Of a stretch of DNA of 58,518 nt, positions 35,031 through 43,778 are shown piece by piece. Each line of letters opens with the position of its first letter. Positions within the stretch are counted from its first letter, which is position 1. The notes under the pieces are model-generated. The model worked only from the letters and a program-made list of their open reading frames with translations, ran no database searches and was not told the origin of the DNA. This DNA is from Pseudomonadota bacterium (GTDB lineage: Bacteria; CALINM01). Where the stretch lies: NCBI GenBank assembly GCA_026418415.1, contig JAOABK010000004.1, forward strand, positions 1 to 58,518. Reading direction: 5' to 3'. The translations under genes and the position numbers were made by a program.

Positions 35031-37254
35031 AGCTATTTTAAAATTTTTAGAGGATTTTCATAGAGATTTTTATATAGAAAATAAAATCGAGGCGATTAAG
35101 AGTCTTTTAAAATCAACAAACATCAATTTTGCTTACTTAATTATAAATAAACAACCACTTGAAATACACAAAATAATAGATGAAAATTCAAATTTAATAT
35201 TAGCTGATTTAGAAAACAATATTAATAAAGAAGTTTTTCAAATATCTGAAAATGAAAAAAAAATAGACATATACAATATACAAATAAGTGATGAACAAAA
35301 TGTATATGGATGGCTACTAATTTCTCCTAATTTAGAATTAACAGAGTTTACAAAAGTTTTAAAAGCAGAATTAACATGTTATTTAAAACAAACACTGATT
35401 AATCAGACATATTTAAAAAAGGCCCATCAATTAGAAACCATTTGTCTTCTTTCTGAAAAAGTTAGTAATTTTTATGATTTAAAACACTTGCTTGATATAG
35501 TTACAGAATATGTGACAAAAGCTTTAAACTCAAAAGGAACAGTAATAAGGCTTGTTAACAGAAATAGCAATTTATTAGAAGTTATGTCAGAGTATGGGCT
35601 TGATGATATAAGCATTAGGCGTTACGGTATAAAACCAGGTGATGGTATATCCGGTGAAGTATGGAGTACCAAAAAACCACGCCTCGTAATACCTGATACT
35701 GAAGAGTCAAAAAAACTTCTTGATTCAAAATTAAAAATAAGATCCTTAATTTGTGTCCCTCTTATTTTTGAAAATGAGGTTACAGGAACATTAAGTGTAT
35801 ATGAAAAGCTATCTGATAAACCCTTCGAGGAAGAAGACAAAATCTTCTTAGAAGTAATAGCAGGGCTTGTTTCTCCTCTTATTGCTTATTCAGAAGCATT
35901 AGAAAGAGAACAAAATTTAACAAAACAAATTGTAAAAAATTTGGAAAACCTTCATATAATTACAGAATTAAATAAAATTATTATGCAACCAAGAAAAATT
36001 GATGAACTTTTATTCTTAATATTAACAGCCCTTACCTTTGGAAAAGATATTGGTTTTAATAGAGCTGGGCTTTTCATGTACAATGCTCAAACAGGTACTT
36101 TTCAAGGCATGATCGGTGTTGGATGTGAACATGAATATGAGATACAAGTTTGGGAAAAACTGCCTGATATGACAACTGTTCAATGGCTTGAATTGATAGA
36201 GAAAAACAAAATCAAAAATGAATCAACTTTTAATAACACTATAAGACAGGTAAGATTTGACATTAGCGATTTCCCAATTATTATTCAAATTTTACGATCT
36301 GGTTCTGTCTATGTATCAATGATACATGAAAGAGACATTATTAAAGAAAAACTTCACGTTGAAGAATATGCTCTTGTCCCTCTCATGGGAAAAGAAGACT
36401 TATTGGGAATGCTTTATGTGGATAATAAATTCAATAAAAAACCAATTGATGAAAATTATATAAGACTATTACAAACCTTTGCATCCCAAGCTGCATTAGC
36501 AATTGAAAATTCAAGATTATATAGTGAAATTACAAACGCAAATGAGCTTTTAAAAACAGCAAAGCAAGAGCTCTTAGTAAAAGAAAAGTTGGCAACAGTG
36601 GGTGAAATGCTCACCACATTAGCGCATGAAATAAGAAATCCCCTAACTGCTATAGGCGGTTTTGCAAATATAATCTCAAAAAAAACTGAAAATCCAACAG
36701 TTAGAGAACTCGCTGAAAAAATTTATGTTCACGCAAGTAAAATGGACAACATGTTTAGAGAGTTCTTATTATTAGCCAAACACAATACTTTAAGTTATTT
36801 AAGCATAGATATAAATGAAATAATATTAGATTGTATTGAAAATTTTGATTACCCAAACTTAAAAAACATATCCTTTGTTTTTAATAAAACAGATAACTTA
36901 ATTGTAAATGTTGATAAAAATATGATAAAGGTGGTAATAAACAATCTTTTAAAAAACGCGATACAGGCAATGCCTAAGGGTGGTAAAATTATAATAGAAA
37001 CAAAAAAAGAAAATAGCTATGCTGTTATATGTGTAGAAGATGAGGGGCATGGTATTCCAAGTGATGTTTTACCAAATATCTTTGATCCCTTTTACACCAC
37101 TAAGTTTAATGGTTTTGGGATTGGTTTATCAATAAGTTATAAAATTATAAAACAGCATGATGGAATTATTTATGCAGAGAACAAAGAAAGTGGAGGTGCT
37201 AAATTTACTGTAAAACTACCACTTTCAACAAAAGAGGAGGCACAAAATGAGTAA
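35020..37254 (+). CDS. Soluble histidine kinase with tandem GAF domains
   Basis: 744 residues, no TM helix. N-terminal segment about 1-130 of unknown fold; GAF 1 about 140-290 (GTVIRLVNRNSNLLEV, GDGISGEVWSTKKP, SLICVPLIFENEVTGTL); GAF 2 about 305-505 (FNRAGLFMYN, ALVPLMGKEDLLGMLYVDN); HisKA with His536 in LAHEIRNPLTAIGG; HATPase_c (NNLLKNAIQAM, VEDEGHGIP, FDPFYTTK, GFGIGLSI). The receiver protein encoded next, overlapping by 8 bp, is the obvious phospho-acceptor. GAF ligands cannot be told (small molecules, redox or light are possible). Confidence 0.93.
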   Translation: MNFEAILKFLEDFHRDFYIENKIEAIKSLLKSTNINFAYLIINKQPLEIHKIIDENSNLILADLENNINKEVFQISENEKKIDIYNIQISDEQNVYGWLLISPNLELTEFTKVLKAELTCYLKQTLINQTYLKKAHQLETICLLSEKVSNFYDLKHLLDIVTEYVTKALNSKGTVIRLVNRNSNLLEVMSEYGLDDISIRRYGIKPGDGISGEVWSTKKPRLVIPDTEESKKLLDSKLKIRSLICVPLIFENEVTGTLSVYEKLSDKPFEEEDKIFLEVIAGLVSPLIAYSEALEREQNLTKQIVKNLENLHIITELNKIIMQPRKIDELLFLILTALTFGKDIGFNRAGLFMYNAQTGTFQGMIGVGCEHEYEIQVWEKLPDMTTVQWLELIEKNKIKNESTFNNTIRQVRFDISDFPIIIQILRSGSVYVSMIHERDIIKEKLHVEEYALVPLMGKEDLLGMLYVDNKFNKKPIDENYIRLLQTFASQAALAIENSRLYSEITNANELLKTAKQELLVKEKLATVGEMLTTLAHEIRNPLTAIGGFANIISKKTENPTVRELAEKIYVHASKMDNMFREFLLLAKHNTLSYLSIDINEIILDCIENFDYPNLKNISFVFNKTDNLIVNVDKNMIKVVINNLLKNAIQAMPKGGKIIIETKKENSYAVICVEDEGHGIPSDVLPNIFDPFYTTKFNGFGIGLSISYKIIKQHDGIIYAENKESGGAKFTVKLPLSTKEEAQNE

Positions 37255-37609
37255 AAGAATCCTTATTGCTGATGATGAAGAAAACATAAGAACCCTTTAT
37301 AAGATTGAATTAGAGGAGGCAGGATATATTGTAGATTTAGCGAGTAATGGTAAAGAGGCTGTTGATAAAGTAAAGGAAAACATCCCAGATCTTATTATAC
37401 TTGATATAAAAATGCCAGTTATGGATGGTATAGAAGCCTTACATACTATAAGACAGATTCCAGAATGTAAAAATATACCCATAATACTTTTTACAGCATA
37501 TGGTGAATATCAACAGGATTTTACAACATGGGCCTCTGATGCGTATATAGTTAAAAGCCATGATATGACTGAACTTAAACAAACAATAGAACAACTTTTA
37601 AAAAAATAA
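37247..37609 (+). CDS. Single-domain response regulator (receiver only)
   Basis: 120 residues. Acidic pair in LIADDEEN (Asp9-Asp10), phospho-acceptor Asp53 in LDIKMPVMDG, Thr in LFTAYGE and Lys in YIVKSHD; the usual KP is KS, so the loop after the Lys may be arranged differently. No output domain, so it should act by protein contact or as a phosphorelay step, for example toward the REC-GGDEF protein two genes downstream. Its start overlaps the GAF kinase stop. Confidence 0.94.
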   Translation: MSKRILIADDEENIRTLYKIELEEAGYIVDLASNGKEAVDKVKENIPDLIILDIKMPVMDGIEALHTIRQIPECKNIPIILFTAYGEYQQDFTTWASDAYIVKSHDMTELKQTIEQLLKK

Positions 37610-37610
37610 T

Positions 37611-38594
37611 ATGTTTGAAAAAACTAAAATTGTTGAACTTGCAATGTATCTACCTCTACCTTACGTTGGGGCTTTTTTTGCAAATTTTGGAGCTAATGTA
37701 ACAAAAATAGAACATCCAGATGGTGGTGATCCTTTAAAGAATCTTGATTTTAATGTTTATAAAACTCTAAATAAAAAAAAACACATAGAATATTTGAACA
37801 TAAAGGACAATAATAATAAAAACAAGCTTTTAGACATTGTTAGCAACGCAGATATAGTTTTAAATGGATTTAAACCCACTTTTTTAAAAAAATATGGTTT
37901 AGATTATGAAACAGTTAAGCAAATAAATCCCTCAATAATTTATATTTCTCTTTATGCATTTGAAAAAAACACCCCTTTAGAAAACAAAGCAGGACATGAT
38001 TTGAATTTTGTCAGTCTATCAGGTATAATGAATGCTTCAAAAATAGTACATACCCCTTTTCCATTTCAAATGGCTGATATGGTGGGGGCTCTATGGGCTA
38101 TAATAGGATGTTTATATATGTTAGAAAAAAGAAGGATTTCAGGAAGTGGTGGAAAAATTGATTTGTCATTGTTTAGAGCCTGTCTATCTTTTTTCCCCTT
38201 TTTCTATTTTTGCGAAGATAATGGGAAAATAAATGAAGGATTATTATATGGAAATTATGCCTGCTATAATGTTTACAAATGCAAGGATAACAGGTATATT
38301 GCTGTAGGAAGTATAGAAGAAAAATTTTTCAAAAGACTTCTCACACTTTTAGACATAGTCTTTGATGAGAAATCATTATATAAAAGAGAGGAACAGCAAA
38401 ATTTAATAAAACGACTGGAAGATAAATTTATAACCCAACCCAGTGACTACTGGATAGACTTTTTTAAAGAAGAAGATATTTGCATAACTCCTGTATTAGA
38501 CAAAAAAGAGGTTCTTAAAATGTTATCAAATTGGGTTATTGGTAGAAATTTAGAAGATTTTCTACTGTTTCCCTTTTATAATAAACAGGAATGA
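37611..38594 (+). CDS. Class III CoA-transferase-like (CaiB/BaiF) protein lacking the catalytic Asp
   Basis: 327 residues, shorter than the roughly 380-430 of active enzymes. Family features: VVELAMYLPLPYVG-like start (IVELAMYLPLPYVGAFFANFGANVTKIEHP, read in parts), DIVLNGFKPTFLKKYGLDYETVKQINPSIIYISLYAF (in parts), GHDLNFVSLSG and ADMVGALWAIIGCLYML. At the position of the formyl-CoA transferase catalytic Asp (the SMxDA motif) this protein has SLFRA, with Arg189. It is 1 bp after the receiver gene and 3 bp before a REC-GGDEF gene, a signalling setting unusual for this family. It may bind acyl-CoA without transfer, or act as a racemase-like relic. Confidence 0.82.
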   Translation: MFEKTKIVELAMYLPLPYVGAFFANFGANVTKIEHPDGGDPLKNLDFNVYKTLNKKKHIEYLNIKDNNNKNKLLDIVSNADIVLNGFKPTFLKKYGLDYETVKQINPSIIYISLYAFEKNTPLENKAGHDLNFVSLSGIMNASKIVHTPFPFQMADMVGALWAIIGCLYMLEKRRISGSGGKIDLSLFRACLSFFPFFYFCEDNGKINEGLLYGNYACYNVYKCKDNRYIAVGSIEEKFFKRLLTLLDIVFDEKSLYKREEQQNLIKRLEDKFITQPSDYWIDFFKEEDICITPVLDKKEVLKMLSNWVIGRNLEDFLLFPFYNKQE

Positions 38595-38597
38595 TTT

Positions 38598-39962
38598 ATG
38601 AAACCTAAAATTTTAATTGTTGACGATGATAGGCTTTTTTTAGAACAATGCCTCGACATTCTTGTTGATCTCGATGCTGAACTATTAATTGCATCAAGTG
38701 GTACTGAAGCATTTGAAATTATCTCAGAAAAAAATATAGACCTGATTATACTTGATTTAATACTGAAAGATATGAATGGAGAAGAAGTATTAGATAAGGT
38801 AAAGAAAAAACATCCAGATATTGACTTCATAATTGTTACTGGTTATGCAACGGTAGAATCTGTAATAAATCTTATGAAAAAGGGGATTTTAGATTTCATT
38901 AAAAAGCCTTTAGTTCCAGAAGAGTTTAAATTTTCAATACTCAAATGTTTAAAACAAAGAGAAATTATTCAAGAAAACAAAAAACTTAAAGAATATCTCT
39001 TCCTCTATGATTTAGGAAAGATTATTACTTCCTCTTTAGAACTGTCTAAGGTTTATGATAATATTCTTGTAGCACTCACAAACTATTTACCAAATACTGG
39101 CATTATAATCTACAATGCTGATGTTACTGATTTTTTAGAAGTGAAAGCCTTTTCTGGTTTTGACAGAAATCAGATGTTCGAATTAAAAGAATTAATTTTA
39201 GAATTTATAAAGGACAGCTTACAAATTAATGAATCTGACAAAATATTAGAATTTTCAACTAAAAGCATTTTGAAAAATATTCAAACAAATTATAACAATC
39301 TCTACATACTACCAATACAGAATATTTCAAAAAAAAACGGTTATATTTTGCTCTTTACAGACAGCCTGTCCCAAGATAAACAAGAAGGGCTTTTATTGCT
39401 TCAAAAACATATAAAAATTGGCATCGAAAATGCTTTAAGATATCTTAACGCCCAAGAATTAGCATACATAGATGATCTAACAAAGGCTTATAACATTCGT
39501 TATCTTTATGTTTCTTTAGATAACGAACTAAAAAGAGCAGAGAGATTTGGTACAAATGTGTCAATCCTATTTATTGACCTTGACTTCTTTAAAAATGTTA
39601 ATGATCAATATGGTCATCTTGTGGGTAGTAAATTATTAATAGAGTTTACAAATGAAATAAAAAAATGTGTTAGAGGAATAGATACCGTTATAAGATATGG
39701 CGGAGATGAATTCATAGTTATATGTACTGAAACAGATGTTGAATTAGCTAAGAAGGTCGCAGAAAGGTTAAGAAGAAGGACTGAGGAGTGTGAATTTCTA
39801 AAGAAAGAAGGATACTCAATACACATAACATGTTCAATCGGTATAGCTACTTATCCTACCCATGGCACAACAAAAACTGAATTAATAGATCTCGCAGATA
39901 AAGCTATGTATAGAGGGAAAGAAATTTCAAGAAATATTGTCTGTGTTGCTGAGAAAGGATAA
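38598..39962 (+). CDS. Response regulator with GGDEF output (diguanylate cyclase)
   Basis: 454 residues. Receiver about 1-120 (LIVDDDRLF, Asp53 in LDLILKDMNG, VTGYAT, KKPLVP); a middle GAF-like region about 135-285; GGDEF domain about 295-450. The active site is intact: GGDEF at 368-372, metal-binding FIDLDFFKNVND, and an inhibitory I-site RGID (359-362) five residues before it. So it should make cyclic di-GMP, with product inhibition. Likely controlled by phosphorylation from the GAF kinase three genes upstream. hisS follows after 3 bp. Confidence 0.95.
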   Translation: MKPKILIVDDDRLFLEQCLDILVDLDAELLIASSGTEAFEIISEKNIDLIILDLILKDMNGEEVLDKVKKKHPDIDFIIVTGYATVESVINLMKKGILDFIKKPLVPEEFKFSILKCLKQREIIQENKKLKEYLFLYDLGKIITSSLELSKVYDNILVALTNYLPNTGIIIYNADVTDFLEVKAFSGFDRNQMFELKELILEFIKDSLQINESDKILEFSTKSILKNIQTNYNNLYILPIQNISKKNGYILLFTDSLSQDKQEGLLLLQKHIKIGIENALRYLNAQELAYIDDLTKAYNIRYLYVSLDNELKRAERFGTNVSILFIDLDFFKNVNDQYGHLVGSKLLIEFTNEIKKCVRGIDTVIRYGGDEFIVICTETDVELAKKVAERLRRRTEECEFLKKEGYSIHITCSIGIATYPTHGTTKTELIDLADKAMYRGKEISRNIVCVAEKG

Positions 39963-39965
39963 ACA

Positions 39966-41207
39966 ATGATTAATTCAGTTAGAGGCTTTAAAGATATTTA
40001 TGGGAAAGAAGCTAAGGTCTGGGAAAAATTAGAAAAAAGATTAAGGGAATCTTTTTCATTGTGGGGTTTTGAAGAAGTAAGGCTTCCAATACTCGAAAAA
40101 ACAGAACTCTTTCAAAGAAGCATTGGAGATACTACTGATATTGTCGAGAAAGAGATGTACACATTTCTTGATAAAAGCAATGAGTCCGTTACAATGCGCC
40201 CTGAAGGCACAGCTTCTATAATTAGATTTTTGAACGAACATAAACTCTATGGTCCAGACAAGATTTTGAAATTTTTCTACATAGGCCCTATGTTTAGATA
40301 CGAGCGACCACAAAAAGGAAGACTCAGACAGTTTAATCAGGCAGGGGTAGAACTATTAGGAGATTCAACCCCTTATGCAGAATTTGAAGTGCTTTCACTT
40401 ATGGATAATTTTTTAGAAAGTATTGGAATCAAAGATAGAATGTTATTTTTAAACAATTTAGGTTGCCCACTCTGTAGACAACAGTACAGAAAAACCTTGT
40501 TGGAATACCTTGAACAAAACCACAATTTATGTGAAGATTGTATTAGAAGGAAAAATACAAATCCTCTTAGAGTTCTTGATTGTAAATCTGAAACATGCAA
40601 AGAAACAATAAAAAATTCACCTAAAATATTAGATTTTATTTGTGAAAACTGTAAAAACCATATGGCAAAATTAGAAGAGTTATTAAAAATGTGCAAAATC
40701 CAATATCAAATAGATCCATATATTGTAAGAGGACTTGATTATTATGTAAAAACAGTTTTTGAAGTACATGCAAAGGGCCTTGGATCTCAAAGCGCAATAC
40801 TTGCTGGTGGTAGATATGATAACCTTTCTAAAGACTTAGGTGGATACGATATCCCTGCTGTTGGATGGGCATTAGGAATAGAAAGAACTGTTTTACTATT
40901 GCCAGAAAACTTTATTGAAGAAGAGTATTTGGATATCTTTTTCATTTATTTCAATGAAAGAGCAGAAAAAATAATTTTGCCTCCTCTAAATAACCTTAGA
41001 AAGAAGGGCATAAAAGTTTCTTATGATCCATCTAAGGGAAGTTTAAAAAGTAAAATGAGAAAAGCGGACAAATTAAAAAGCAGGTATGTTGTTATATTAG
41101 GAGATGATGAGATTAGTAATGGAGTATTTATTCTAAAGAATATGAATTTGGGTAAACAAATTACATTGCCCCTTGAAAAATTAGAAAACCTTGAAAAGGA
41201 GATTTAA
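39966..41207 (+). CDS. hisS: Histidyl-tRNA synthetase
   Basis: 413 residues, typical. Class II motifs: SVRGFKDIYGKEAK near the N-terminus, TMRPEGTASIIR, motif 2 PMFRYERPQKGRLRQFNQAG, the His-A loop RGLDYYVKTVFEV, AGGRYDNLSKDLGG and motif 3 GWALGIERTVLL; anticodon-binding domain from about 325. Two Cys-rich segments (CPLC, CEDC, CKSETC, CENC at about 172-240), which many HisRS proteins have. aspS begins 2 bp downstream, a common order. Confidence 0.97.
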   Translation: MINSVRGFKDIYGKEAKVWEKLEKRLRESFSLWGFEEVRLPILEKTELFQRSIGDTTDIVEKEMYTFLDKSNESVTMRPEGTASIIRFLNEHKLYGPDKILKFFYIGPMFRYERPQKGRLRQFNQAGVELLGDSTPYAEFEVLSLMDNFLESIGIKDRMLFLNNLGCPLCRQQYRKTLLEYLEQNHNLCEDCIRRKNTNPLRVLDCKSETCKETIKNSPKILDFICENCKNHMAKLEELLKMCKIQYQIDPYIVRGLDYYVKTVFEVHAKGLGSQSAILAGGRYDNLSKDLGGYDIPAVGWALGIERTVLLLPENFIEEEYLDIFFIYFNERAEKIILPPLNNLRKKGIKVSYDPSKGSLKSKMRKADKLKSRYVVILGDDEISNGVFILKNMNLGKQITLPLEKLENLEKEI

Positions 41208-41209
41208 AG

Positions 41210-42997
41210 ATGGATTTATTAGGAGACTGGAGAAGAACTGATTATTGTGGAAACTTTACTACAAAAGACATAGGTAGAGAAATAATCCTTACAGGGTGGG
41301 TATTTAGGAGAAGAGATCATGGAGGAATTATATTTATTGATTTAAGAGACAGAGAGGGTATAATACAAATCGTCTTTGATCCAGCATTTGACAAACTCGC
41401 CCATGAAAAAGCAAATAACATAAGACTTGAATACGTAATAGCGGTTAAAGGTACTGTAAGAAGAAGACCTGAAGGCACAGAAAATCCAGATTTGAAAACT
41501 GGTGAAATTGAAGTAATTGTAAAGGAACTTAAGATTCTTAGCGAATCCCAACCACTACCCTTTTCATTAGAACCCTTAGAGTTACAAAAAGTATCTGAAA
41601 CTATAAGAATGAAATATAGGTATTTAGATATAAGAAGTGACAGAATGAAAGAAGGTTTGATATTCCGACACAAAGCTACACAATTAATAAGAAGTTATCT
41701 TAACTCTAAAGGCTTTTTTGAAATTGAAACACCAATGCTGACAAAAAGTACACCGGAAGGTGCAAGAGATTTCTTAGTGCCAAGTAGATTAAATCCTGGT
41801 TGTTTTTTTGCTCTTCCCCAGTCCCCACAACTTTTCAAACAAATTCTAATGGTGGGTGGCATTGATAAGTATTATCAGATTGTCAGATGCTTTAGGGATG
41901 AAGATTTAAGAGCAGATAGGCAACCAGAATTTACTCAGGTTGATATCGAAATGTCTTTTATTAACAAAGAAGACATAATGAATTTGATTGAAAACATGAT
42001 CGCCAAACTCTTCTATGAATTGCTCGAAATAGATATACAAACTCCAATTCCTGTTTTAAGTTATGATGTGGCGATGAATCAATACGGTACTGATGCACCA
42101 GATACACGATTTGACTTAAAGATAAAGGACGTAACAGAATGTGTTAAAAACTCACAGTTCAAAGTCTTTAGTGATACAATAAGTTCAGGTGGAATGATTG
42201 GTTGTATAAATCTTAAAAATCTCCCCCTTTCAAGGAAAGACCTTGACGAGCTTATTGAAACATCAAAAGAACTCGGAGCCAAGGGACTATTATGGGTAAA
42301 AATCCAGCCCGATGGATGGCAATCACCAGCAGCAAAATTTATAACAGATCAAGAAAAAAAAGAAATAGAGCAAAGACTTGAGGCAGAAAGCGGTGACATT
42401 TTAATATTTGTTGCTGATAAGAAAAAAACTACGCTTTTTGTTTTGGGCAAAATTAGACTTCTTCTTGGGAAAAAATATAATTTATATAACGATAGGGAAT
42501 TCAAATTGTTATGGGTAATCGACTTTCCCCTTTTTGAATATGACGAAGATGAAAACAGAATCGTATCAGTTCATCATCCCTTTACAATGCCCAAAGATGA
42601 AGATTTGAGTTTACTCGAAACAGATCCACTTGCAGTTAAAGCTAAAGCATATGATATAGTTTTAAATGGCACTGAAATAGGTGGTGGAAGTCTTAGAATT
42701 TATAATATGAAACTCCAGCAAAAAATCTTTGATATTATTGGGCTTACAAAAGAAGAAGCAGAAAATAAATTTGGTTTTTTTCTTGAGGCATTGAATTTTG
42801 GTGCACCACCACATGGTGGAATTGCATTAGGTCTTGATAGACTACTTGCTCTAATGTTAAAAAGAGAATCAATAAGAGATGTAATTGCATTCCCAAAAAC
42901 TCAAAAGGGCACTTGCCCTTTAACAGATGCTCCTTCCTTCGTTGATGATAATCAATTAAGAGAACTATTTATAAAAAGGGTATTGCCAAAACAATGA
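41210..42997 (+). CDS. aspS: Aspartyl-tRNA synthetase (possibly non-discriminating)
   Basis: 595 residues, bacterial type with GAD insertion. N-terminal OB anticodon-binding domain has GWVFRRRDHGGIIFIDLRDREG (in parts), then FLVPSRLNPGCFFALPQSPQLFKQ, motif 2 RCFRDEDLRADRQPEFTQ and motif 3 GIALGLDRLLALM. His in RRDHGG and Gly in RRPEGTENP match residues that mark non-discriminating enzymes which also charge tRNA-Asn; E. coli has RRDLGS there. Confirmation would need gatCAB and absence of asnS in the genome. The next gene overlaps the stop by 4 bp. Confidence 0.97.
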   Translation: MDLLGDWRRTDYCGNFTTKDIGREIILTGWVFRRRDHGGIIFIDLRDREGIIQIVFDPAFDKLAHEKANNIRLEYVIAVKGTVRRRPEGTENPDLKTGEIEVIVKELKILSESQPLPFSLEPLELQKVSETIRMKYRYLDIRSDRMKEGLIFRHKATQLIRSYLNSKGFFEIETPMLTKSTPEGARDFLVPSRLNPGCFFALPQSPQLFKQILMVGGIDKYYQIVRCFRDEDLRADRQPEFTQVDIEMSFINKEDIMNLIENMIAKLFYELLEIDIQTPIPVLSYDVAMNQYGTDAPDTRFDLKIKDVTECVKNSQFKVFSDTISSGGMIGCINLKNLPLSRKDLDELIETSKELGAKGLLWVKIQPDGWQSPAAKFITDQEKKEIEQRLEAESGDILIFVADKKKTTLFVLGKIRLLLGKKYNLYNDREFKLLWVIDFPLFEYDEDENRIVSVHHPFTMPKDEDLSLLETDPLAVKAKAYDIVLNGTEIGGGSLRIYNMKLQQKIFDIIGLTKEEAENKFGFFLEALNFGAPPHGGIALGLDRLLALMLKRESIRDVIAFPKTQKGTCPLTDAPSFVDDNQLRELFIKRVLPKQ

Positions 42998-43776
42998 GAA
43001 AAATTTTAATTTGTTTTTTTTTAGTTCTTTTTAGTTGTGCTCCTTTTCCAAAGGAAGAAATTGCTAAAACTAAATTGGAAATTGAAGGATTATATTATGC
43101 AGATTTACCAAAATATCTGCCACAAGATTGGTTATTACTAAAAGAACTTTGGCAGAAATTAGAAGAAGTTGAGCAGATAAAAAATAGAGAAGAAGCATAT
43201 AGACTAAACTACTACATTAATTATAAGATTTCACAGATTGAAGAAAAACTTAATGCAAAAAAAAGGGAGGAAGAAGAGAAAATAAGACAAGCAAAAATTC
43301 TCCTTGAAGAAGCCAAAAGAGAAGAAGAAAAAAAAGAAGAACTAAAAGACACTTCTTCAAGTGAGGTAAAAAAAAGTGAAATCACAATGGAAGAACAGCA
43401 GGAGCAAAAAAAAATTGCAAGCCTACCAAAACAAAAAAAAACTTTAGAAGATATACGATATAAGATTGAAAAAAGATTACCAAGTTTTTATACTGTTAAA
43501 GAAGAAGATACATTAGAAAAGATTGCTGAACTACCGTTTATTTATAATGATAAATATTACTGGCCACTGATTTATAAATATAATCGTGACCAGATAAGTA
43601 ACCCTAAAAGGCTGTATAAAGGGCAGATATTGAAGATACCAAGGAATATAACTATGGATGAAATTTATAAAGCAAGGGAAGATGCAGGAGCTATTTCCCC
43701 AAAAAATATTCCAAAGAGGGCTTATACCCCTGATAAATATAAACAGATAGTTAATGAATTATTAATGGAGGAATAA
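42994..43776 (+). CDS. LysM-domain lipoprotein
   Basis: 260 residues. Lipoprotein signal MRKILICFFLVLFSCAPFP with lipobox Cys15. A charged, coiled-coil-like region spans about 55-155 (KREEEEKIRQAKILLEEAKRE in parts). LysM domain about 166-212 (FYTVKEEDTLEKIAELPFIYND, LKIPRNITM), which binds peptidoglycan glycan chains. Probably an outer-membrane lipoprotein that touches the cell wall. It overlaps aspS by 4 bp and precedes the TIM-barrel enzyme gene by 2 bp. Confidence 0.88.
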   Translation: MRKILICFFLVLFSCAPFPKEEIAKTKLEIEGLYYADLPKYLPQDWLLLKELWQKLEEVEQIKNREEAYRLNYYINYKISQIEEKLNAKKREEEEKIRQAKILLEEAKREEEKKEELKDTSSSEVKKSEITMEEQQEQKKIASLPKQKKTLEDIRYKIEKRLPSFYTVKEEDTLEKIAELPFIYNDKYYWPLIYKYNRDQISNPKRLYKGQILKIPRNITMDEIYKAREDAGAISPKNIPKRAYTPDKYKQIVNELLMEE

Positions 43777-43778
43777 AA

